A stretch of 64,000 nucleotides of DNA, taken from the NCBI GenBank assembly GCA_034435035.1, contig DAOTXW010000046.1, forward strand, positions 18,382 to 82,381, given 5' to 3'. Made by a program: the position numbers and the translations under genes. Below, piece after piece: positions 58,647-64,000 of this stretch; position 1 is the first letter of the stretch, and each line of letters starts with the position of its first letter. Origin of the DNA: JAHEME01 sp034435035 (lineage in GTDB: Bacteria > Chloroflexota > Anaerolineae > Aggregatilineales > UBA3940). Below the pieces are notes generated by a model. The model ran no database searches. It was not told the DNA's origin and saw only the letters and a program-made list of their open reading frames with translations.

Positions 58647-59954
58647 GTGGGTATCCCCATCAAGGGGGGCGGCCGCCGCCGCCGCAGTTACGCGGACTAC
58701 CGCCCGCCCAGCCGCCGCACGCCGCCCCGCTCGGATCCCTCCCGCATCCTGATCTATCTGGTCCTGATTGCTGCGGCGCTGTGGGTATATCTCAACCAGC
58801 AGACCGTGCGCGCCTGGCTGATCCTGACCCCGGCGGCCTCCGGTCAGACGGCGCCGCCCGGCGCCTCCCCTGCCAGCGAGACGGCGTTGATCGGCCCCGG
58901 CCCTGAGGAGATCGCTGTGCAGGCGCTGGAGGCTTACCATGCAGGCGATCTGCCGGAGGCCATTGAGAAGTACCGGCAGGCCGCCGATCTGGCGCCCAAC
59001 ACCGTGGATTACCATTTCCAGGCGGCGCGTCTGCTGCTGTTCCGCTCCGCGCTGGAGTACGGCGACCAGCAGGCTGCTACCCTGGATGAAGCGTTGGAGG
59101 CGGCCAACAACGCCATCCTGGCCAACCCGGATGCGGCTCCGGGCTACGCGATCCTGGGCAAGATCAAGGACTGGCAGGGCAACCCGGAGGAGGCGCTCAA
59201 CAACATCAACCGCGCTCTGGAGATCGACCCTACCTATGCGCTCGGGCAGTCCTACCTGGCTGAGGCGCTGGTGGATCTCCAGCGCTGGGATCAGGCGCAG
59301 ACAACCATCGAATATGCCCTGTCGCTCGAACCCGGCAACGTCGATATCCGGCGCGACTATGCCTATGTGCTGGAGAGCCTGGGGGATTACGTGACCGCTG
59401 CGACCCAGTATGAGGCGGCCATGCAGATCGAGCCTAACCTGCCGCATATCAAGATGTCGCTGGCGCGCATCTACCGGGTCAATGGCCGCTACGACGAGGC
59501 CCTGGAACTGTTTTTTCAGGTGGAGACCCAGTACCCGCAGAATCCTGTGGTAGCCTTTGAGATCGGTCGGACCTACGAAACCTTTCTGGGTAACCCCGTG
59601 ACGGCAGCCGAGTCTTTTGAGCGCGCGGTTGAACTCGATCCCAATTTCGGGTCGGCCTGGGTGCGCCTGGGCGCGATCTATTATGTGCAGGGTAATTACC
59701 CTCAGACAGTGCTGGCGCTGGAGCAGGCGCTCGCCCTGGGCATTGAGAGTGTGGATATCTACTACCAGCTCGGGCTGGCCTATGCTTATCAGGGGCAGTG
59801 CGGGCAGGCGCTGCGGCCGCTGGAGCAGGCCCGCAGCCTGGCCTCCGGCGATGAGCGCATCATCGACCTGGTGAACGAGGGGCTGGAAATCTGTTCGCAG
59901 CCCACGCCCACCCCGAACCCGAACGCGACTCTGGCGGCGACGGCTGCTCCCTGA
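58647..59954 (+). CDS. Membrane-anchored TPR protein
   Basis: A 435-residue paralogue of the preceding gene with a basic N-terminus, one membrane helix (about 34-51) and about nine TPR units (about 85-410). It ends in a Pro/Thr/Ala tail (PTPTPNPNATLAATAAP), common in Chloroflexota surface proteins. The start is GTG 58647, after AAGGAG. Shared repeats such as ...YALGQSYLAEALVDL and ...NVDIRRDYAYVLE mirror the first protein, showing a tandem duplication. An OmpR-type regulator follows 21 bp downstream. Confidence 0.82.
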   Translation: MGIPIKGGGRRRRSYADYRPPSRRTPPRSDPSRILIYLVLIAAALWVYLNQQTVRAWLILTPAASGQTAPPGASPASETALIGPGPEEIAVQALEAYHAGDLPEAIEKYRQAADLAPNTVDYHFQAARLLLFRSALEYGDQQAATLDEALEAANNAILANPDAAPGYAILGKIKDWQGNPEEALNNINRALEIDPTYALGQSYLAEALVDLQRWDQAQTTIEYALSLEPGNVDIRRDYAYVLESLGDYVTAATQYEAAMQIEPNLPHIKMSLARIYRVNGRYDEALELFFQVETQYPQNPVVAFEIGRTYETFLGNPVTAAESFERAVELDPNFGSAWVRLGAIYYVQGNYPQTVLALEQALALGIESVDIYYQLGLAYAYQGQCGQALRPLEQARSLASGDERIIDLVNEGLEICSQPTPTPNPNATLAATAAP

Positions 59955-59975
59955 CCGATCACAGGCGAGGCGTCC

Positions 59976-60665
59976 ATGGCTAACGAGACGATCCTGCTGG
60001 TGGATGATGAGCACAACATCATCGAGCTGGCGCGCATGTACCTGGAGCAGGATGGCTTCCGGGTGCTGGCGGCCCAGGACGGCCGCCGCGCCCTGGAGGT
60101 GATCGACAGCAGCCAGCCGGATCTGGTCGTGCTCGACCTGATGCTCCCGGAGATCGATGGCTGGGAGGTGTGCCGCCGCGTGCGGGCGCGCTCGGCGGTG
60201 CCGATCATCATGCTCACCGCCCGCGATGAGGACATCGACAAGATCGTCGGGCTGGAGCTGGGCGCAGACGACTATATGACCAAGCCGTTCAACCCGCGCG
60301 AGCTGACAGCCCGCATCCGGGCGATCCTGCGGCGGGTGGCGGGGCCGGCGGTTAACTCCCTGCCCGGCCCGCTGCGGGTGGGCGATGTGCTGATCGATCC
60401 GGCCCGCCGGGAGGTTCGGGTCGGCGACCGGCCTGTCGATCTGCGCGCTAAAGAGTTCGACCTGCTTCAGGTGCTGGCGGAGAACGCAGGGTTAGTGCTC
60501 AGCCGGGAGCAGCTGCTTAACCGGGTGTGGGGCTTCGACTTCTACGGGCAGACCCGCACGGTGGATGTGCATGTCGCTCACGTCCGGGCCCGCCTGCAGG
60601 CAGCCGGCAGCGCCGTCGTCGTCGAGACCGTCTGGGGAATCGGGTATAAACTGGTCGCCGGCTGA
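59976..60665 (+). CDS. OmpR/PhoB-family response regulator
   Basis: A 229-residue two-domain regulator: receiver (1-120) with acidic pocket D10-D11, phospho-acceptor D54 and Lys in TKPFNP; and a winged-helix DNA-binding domain (about 130-229) ending TVWGIGYKLVAG. All key residues are present. There is no kinase gene beside it, so it is an orphan or is served by a distant kinase. It may be co-transcribed with the TPR genes. Confidence 0.92.
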   Translation: MANETILLVDDEHNIIELARMYLEQDGFRVLAAQDGRRALEVIDSSQPDLVVLDLMLPEIDGWEVCRRVRARSAVPIIMLTARDEDIDKIVGLELGADDYMTKPFNPRELTARIRAILRRVAGPAVNSLPGPLRVGDVLIDPARREVRVGDRPVDLRAKEFDLLQVLAENAGLVLSREQLLNRVWGFDFYGQTRTVDVHVAHVRARLQAAGSAVVVETVWGIGYKLVAG

Positions 60666-60715
60666 ACGGGCGGCGTGTCGGGGCAGGCTCTCTTTAGATT
60701 GAAGACAGGTGGCTT

Positions 60716-61669
60716 ATGGCTCTTTCCCTTCATTTCGCGCACGTGACCGATCCGCACATCTCCGAAAGCGGCGACTCGTGGGCCACGCTGGGGGCGCTCG
60801 GCCCGCGCCTGCTGAAGGACTGCTTCGCCCGGTTGAATCAGATCGACGATCTGGATTTTGTGCTGATCACCGGCGATGTCCTCGACCAGGCAACCCCGCT
60901 GGAGCTGGAGTGGTTCATCGATGCGCTGGCGGCGCTGCGCAAGCCGTGGCACTTTGTGCCGGGCAACCACGATGGCTTCTACCATGAAGCCAATCCGCGC
61001 GCCTTCCGGCCCGCCGAGGCCGTCGCGGTGATCGATCCGCGCATGGCCAGCCCGGCCCCGGAGGCGAACCAGGCTTACTGGAGCCGCCCGGTTGCGCCTG
61101 GCGTCCAGCTGATCGGCCTGGATTCGCGCATCGCCACGGACTGGGCGGGCACGATCAGCGCGGGCCAGCTGGACTGGCTGCGTCGTGAGCTGGATGCCCA
61201 TGACAGCGACCGCGTGCTGATCGCGCTCCATCACCCGCTGCACTATCTCGGCCCGCACAACGAGCGCGAATGGTTCGATAAGTTCATCGTCAGCAACGGC
61301 CCGGTTGTCGAACGCCTGCTGGATCAGTACCCCGGCGTGGTGATGGTCATCGCCGGGCACCACCATGCCAACCAGATCGCCCTGCGCCGCGGCCGCCTGC
61401 ATCTCAACACCGCGTCGCTCACCGGCTACCCGTGCGTTTACCGCACGGTCCGGCTTACCGGGACGCCGGACGGGCTGCAGGTCCACATTGAGACCCACCC
61501 GGCCGCCGACCCGGCCACTGTGGAGGAGGCGCTGGCGGTGCTCAAGGAGTCGGAGCCGGCGCAGACGTTTGAGCCGGGCAGCCCGATGGCCTGGGCGGAG
61601 TTCTGCGCCGGGCGCGACATCGACTGGGAGTTTGACGGCCTGCTGCTGGACGCGGCGCGGCGGCGCTGA
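60716..61669 (+). CDS. Calcineurin-like metallophosphoesterase
   Basis: A 317-residue phosphoesterase with the full metal-binding set: HVTDPHI, ITGDVLDQ, PGNHDGF, ALHHPLHYL and AGHHHANQ. It resembles the CpdA/Icc (cyclic nucleotide phosphodiesterase) group. If it hydrolyses a cyclic nucleotide it could link to the cNMP-binding kinase 4 kb away. No signal peptide, so cytoplasmic. Confidence 0.87.
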   Translation: MALSLHFAHVTDPHISESGDSWATLGALGPRLLKDCFARLNQIDDLDFVLITGDVLDQATPLELEWFIDALAALRKPWHFVPGNHDGFYHEANPRAFRPAEAVAVIDPRMASPAPEANQAYWSRPVAPGVQLIGLDSRIATDWAGTISAGQLDWLRRELDAHDSDRVLIALHHPLHYLGPHNEREWFDKFIVSNGPVVERLLDQYPGVVMVIAGHHHANQIALRRGRLHLNTASLTGYPCVYRTVRLTGTPDGLQVHIETHPAADPATVEEALAVLKESEPAQTFEPGSPMAWAEFCAGRDIDWEFDGLLLDAARRR

Positions 61670-61763
61670 GCCTGCCGCGCCTGCTGCCGCTTGCGCGTCC
61701 CGGTATCCCGGGGCACACTGACGGCATCCCGCGGTCTGTGCCGCTGCCTGACAGGGGGCACCC

Positions 61764-62549
61764 ATGGTCTCTACTGGCTCACGCCCGCCGACCTATTATG
61801 CTGAATATCTCGACCTCAGCACGCTGCTGGCGGCTCAGCACCCGCTGACCGACCATCCTGATGAGCTGCACTTCATCGTGGTGCATCAGGTGCATGAGCT
61901 GTGGTTCAGGCTGGCGCTGCATCATCTGGAGCGCGCCCGCCGGGCGCTGCTGGAGGAGGTGGTGCTGGAGGCGGTCCGGCTGCTGGAACAGGTGACGGGC
62001 ATCTTCCGCAGCACGCTGGCTGCCATTGAGCATTTGCAGTCCCTGCCGCCGGCCAGTTTTCATGTCTTCCGGGCGATGCTGTCGCCGGCCAGCGGGATGC
62101 AGTCCTACCAGTTCCGGGAGATCGAAGTGCTGGCAGGCCGGCGCGACGAACGCTACCTGAAATGGGCGCGCAGCACCCTGGCCGAAGACTCACACCGGGC
62201 GCTGCTGGATGCCCGGCTGGCCGAGCCTTCGCTGCTGGAGGCGGCTGAAGGGCTGCTGACCCGCCGCGGCATGCCGGATATAGCCGCCATTTACGCCGCC
62301 GGCATGGCCGGCCAGCCGGACCTCTATGTGCTGTGCGAGGCCCTTTCCGCGCTGGATCATGCCATCGCTGCCTGGCGGCAGGCGCATATTCTGCTGATCG
62401 AGCGCACGATCGGGGAACGCACAACCGGCACCGGCGGGACCTCACACGACTATCTGCAGGCGATGGCACAGGTGCGGCTGTTCCCCGCGCTCTGGGAGGC
62501 CCGCAACGAGCTGTCGCGCCGCATCGACGCGGGCGGGGGAAATCGATGA
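61764..62549 (+). CDS. kynA: Tryptophan 2,3-dioxygenase
   Basis: A 261-residue heme enzyme that opens tryptophan to N-formylkynurenine, the first step of the kynurenine pathway. Landmarks are YAEYLDLSTLLAAQHP, the distal His in FIVVHQVHELWFRL, MLSPASGMQSYQFREIE and ERTIGERTTGTGGTS. The proximal heme His is in the segment RQAHILLIERTIG. Length fits the short bacterial form. No other kynurenine-pathway gene is in the window. Confidence 0.92.
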   Translation: MVSTGSRPPTYYAEYLDLSTLLAAQHPLTDHPDELHFIVVHQVHELWFRLALHHLERARRALLEEVVLEAVRLLEQVTGIFRSTLAAIEHLQSLPPASFHVFRAMLSPASGMQSYQFREIEVLAGRRDERYLKWARSTLAEDSHRALLDARLAEPSLLEAAEGLLTRRGMPDIAAIYAAGMAGQPDLYVLCEALSALDHAIAAWRQAHILLIERTIGERTTGTGGTSHDYLQAMAQVRLFPALWEARNELSRRIDAGGGNR

Positions 62550-63322
62550 GCGCCGGCCCGCGCCGGGGAGTGGCCCGCCTGCTGTGGTGGATGGCCGTGC
62601 TGGCGGCTGCCGCCGGGGCTGGCACGACGCTGGCGGGGATGCGTCTGGCGCCGCCGGAGCTGTGGGCAGGGGCCGTGCTGGCGCTGCTGGGCCTGAACGT
62701 CCTGCTCATGGGCGAGCTGGTGGCCGGGCCGGAGCCGCGCAGCTTCACGGTCAGGGGGCAGGTGGTGCGCGGCGAGCTGGCCGTCCGGGCGGGGCTGGCC
62801 GATCTGACCGTCGATTCGTGCCCTAACGACCGGATCGCCACGCTCCGGCACGGGTCGCCGGGCCGCCCGAAGGTGGTCGTGGAGGAAGGGATCGCCCGGC
62901 TGCGGCTGGGCAGCCCGCTGGCGCTCAGCCTCTCCCACTGGGGGGCCAGCCTGGCCCGCAACATCCTGTGGGATGTGGAGGTGCGCAGCGGGCTGGGCGA
63001 TCTGCATCTGGACCTGAGCAGCCTGCGCGTCGAACGGGTCGCCGCGCGCACCGGACTTGGCCGGCTGACTGTGATCTGCCCGGCGCGCGGGTTCACACGG
63101 CTGTTTCTGCGCAGCCGCGGCGGGGTCATCGACGTGCGCATCCCCGCGCAGGTGGGGGCCCGGCTGCACATCCGGCAGGGAGCGCTGGCCTCGCTGGCCG
63201 TCTCTCATCCGCGCCTGCAGGCCCTCGACGCCCGCCGCTACGCCACCCCCGACTTCGACGCCGCCCCGGCGCAGGTGGAGATCACCCTTGAGGCGGTGGC
63301 CGGCGAAGTCTTTATCTCCTGA
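62546..63322 (+). CDS. Membrane protein with beta-helix-like tail (LiaF/DUF4097-like)
   Basis: A 258-residue protein with two N-terminal membrane helices (about 10-32 and 38-58) and a beta-rich C-terminal domain of repeated short strands (VRSGLGDLHLDLSSLRVERVA, RGGVIDVRIPAQVGA). This resembles the LiaF-like/DUF4097 adhesin folds seen in envelope-stress proteins. Its ATG overlaps the tryptophan dioxygenase stop (ATGA); the link is probably only transcriptional. No function assigned. Confidence 0.7.
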   Translation: MSAGPRRGVARLLWWMAVLAAAAGAGTTLAGMRLAPPELWAGAVLALLGLNVLLMGELVAGPEPRSFTVRGQVVRGELAVRAGLADLTVDSCPNDRIATLRHGSPGRPKVVVEEGIARLRLGSPLALSLSHWGASLARNILWDVEVRSGLGDLHLDLSSLRVERVAARTGLGRLTVICPARGFTRLFLRSRGGVIDVRIPAQVGARLHIRQGALASLAVSHPRLQALDARRYATPDFDAAPAQVEITLEAVAGEVFIS

Positions 63323-63340
63323 GGCCGGCGCGGAATCGAA

Positions 63341-63366
63341 CAGGCCGCGGGCAGCGCCGCGGCCTG
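63341..63366. terminator. Bidirectional terminator hairpin
   Basis: Perfect 10-bp arms CAGGCCGCGG / CCGCGGCCTG with loop GCAGCG, between convergent genes (63322 + and 63386 -). Confidence 0.6.
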
Positions 63367-63385
63367 GGCAGAGTGCACTGCGGGC

Positions 63386-63673
63386 CTACTGCGGAGAGAG
63401 CGCCCGCCGGCGCCGCTCGGTGGCCGGCAGGATCGGGATCTCGGCGTGCAGCAGGCTTTCGCGATCCTGGCTCACCAGGTTGATAGCCACCTTCTCGCGG
63501 TCGAACTCCACATACCGGGCGATCACTTCCAGAATCTCATCCTTCATCGCCGCGACCTGCTCGGGGGTGAGGTTGCTGCGGTCGTGTACCAGCACCAGCT
63601 GCAGACGCTCTTTGGCCACCTGGCTGGACTGCGGCTTGCGCCCACTGAATAGCTTCTCAAACAGGCTGCTCAT
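63386..63673 (-). CDS. minE: Cell division topological specificity factor MinE
   Basis: A 95-residue protein with the MinE layout. It starts with an amphipathic membrane-targeting segment (MSSLFEKLFSGRKP), then the MinD-binding region (AKERLQLVLVHDRSNL) and the topological domain (MKDEILEVIARYVEFD). It drives MinD off the membrane so that the division septum forms at mid-cell. A GAGGAG site precedes the ATG. It follows the gene that runs off the window by 23 bp, in the position where minD would be expected. Confidence 0.92.
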   Translation of the reverse strand: MSSLFEKLFSGRKPQSSQVAKERLQLVLVHDRSNLTPEQVAAMKDEILEVIARYVEFDREKVAINLVSQDRESLLHAEIPILPATERRRRALSPQ

Positions 63674-63696
63674 CGTCTGTTCTCCTCAATCCCGCG

Positions 63697-64000
63697 TCAC
63701 AGGCTGCCGGCGGCCCCACTGGCCGGAGCTTCGGGGTGGGCGTCGCCCTCTTTTTCCGGTGACGGGGCCGCTTTGCCATCAGCCGTGGCGGGCGGGGCTG
63801 CGGCAGGCTCGGCGGGCAGGGTCGGGCTGGCGGCGGCGGGCGGCGCGGCTGGAGCCGCCGGTGTCGGGGCTGCGGGCGCAGGCGTCGCAGCCGATGTCGT
63901 GGGAGCAGCAGGCGGTACAGCAGCCGGCGCGGCGGGTGGCGCAGTGGGCGGCGCGGCGGGCGGCGCAGACGCTGCCGGCGCGGCGGCCGTGGGCATGATC
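63697..64000 (-). CDS. C-terminal end of an Ala/Pro-rich protein (gene continues beyond window)
   Basis: About 100 residues of almost pure Ala, Pro, Thr and Ser, ending in a more acidic stretch (SPEKEGDAHPEAP) and a stop at 63697. No stop separates it from the window edge, so the gene very likely continues; an ATG at 63996 is a less likely start. Position before minE suggests the tail of MinD or MinC, with an unusual disordered extension, but nothing visible proves that. Confidence 0.5.
   Translation of the reverse strand, partial: IMPTAAAPAASAPPAAPPTAPPAAPAAVPPAAPTTSAATPAPAAPTPAAPAAPPAAASPTLPAEPAAAPPATADGKAAPSPEKEGDAHPEAPASGAAGSL

Noticed and set aside
1..64000. Genomic island or prophage boundary
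   Set aside because: No integrase, transposase, tRNA, long terminal repeat or att-like direct repeat was seen, and composition appears uniform except at the control regions.

Overview
The window is strongly GC-rich, tightly packed bacterial chromosome. I assign it to Chloroflexota, probably an Anaerolineae-type organism, with moderate confidence. The signs are several very short lipoprotein signals, Pro/Thr/Ala-rich tails, a CUT1 sugar transporter with two different ATPase genes, a response regulator fused to a thioredoxin-reductase-like flavoprotein, a MetF/MetV/DUF1638/virulence-factor-family cassette, and MinE. No rRNA, tRNA, CRISPR array, phage gene or insertion sequence was seen.

Left arm (1-10039, + strand). 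A secreted glycoside hydrolase, cut by the window edge, is followed by a GntR/UTRA regulator with its own near-consensus promoter. An operon-like run comes next: TIM-barrel isomerase, PfkB kinase, two-subunit transketolase, DXR-like (DRL/SAF) reductoisomerase homologue, second TIM-barrel isomerase and HAD phosphatase. It reads as a complete route for one sugar, possibly branched, ending in transketolase chemistry.

Central block (10047-43730, all - strand, about 30 genes). Transcription appears to run from a ROK (XylR-like) repressor at 43.7 kb down to a TauE-like exporter at 10 kb. In order it carries a CUT1 ABC importer (binding protein, two permeases, two ATPases), tagatose-epimerase-like and other isomerases, a Gfo/Idh/MocA dehydrogenase, xylose isomerase, xylulokinase, a lyxose isomerase-like cupin, an aldose epimerase-like protein, a GHMP kinase, a PfkB kinase and a class I aldolase. 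The distal half adds redox and acid-handling genes: FAD oxidase plus Fe-S partner, Tm-1-like protein, creatininase-family amidohydrolase, a second Gfo/Idh/MocA, a nickel-pincer LarA-like racemase/epimerase, a degenerate aldolase, an aldolase fused to a four-cluster ferredoxin, and a tungsten aldehyde:ferredoxin oxidoreductase. GC-rich hairpins sit in most of the larger gaps.

A 556-bp control region (43731-44286) separates this block from a divergent + strand trio (44287-49409): Tm-1-like protein, PEP-hydrolase-family TIM barrel, and a large FAD/Fe-S 2-hydroxyacid dehydrogenase. My working model is that sugars enter through the ABC importer, are isomerised and phosphorylated, then cleaved by DhnA-type aldolases. 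The released aldehyde would be oxidised by the tungsten enzyme to a hydroxy acid, epimerised by the LarA homologue, and oxidised to a keto acid by the FAD/Fe-S enzymes. Every substrate in this model is inferred.

Right arm (49.4-64 kb). This part is more ordinary: a small lipoprotein; the one-carbon cassette DUF1638-MetF-MetV-virulence factor family; a membrane-anchored di-heme cytochrome c; a cNMP-binding histidine kinase with a response regulator/thioredoxin-reductase-like fusion; two tandem membrane TPR proteins with an OmpR-type regulator; a metallophosphoesterase; tryptophan 2,3-dioxygenase; a small membrane protein; MinE; and an Ala/Pro-rich protein running off the window.
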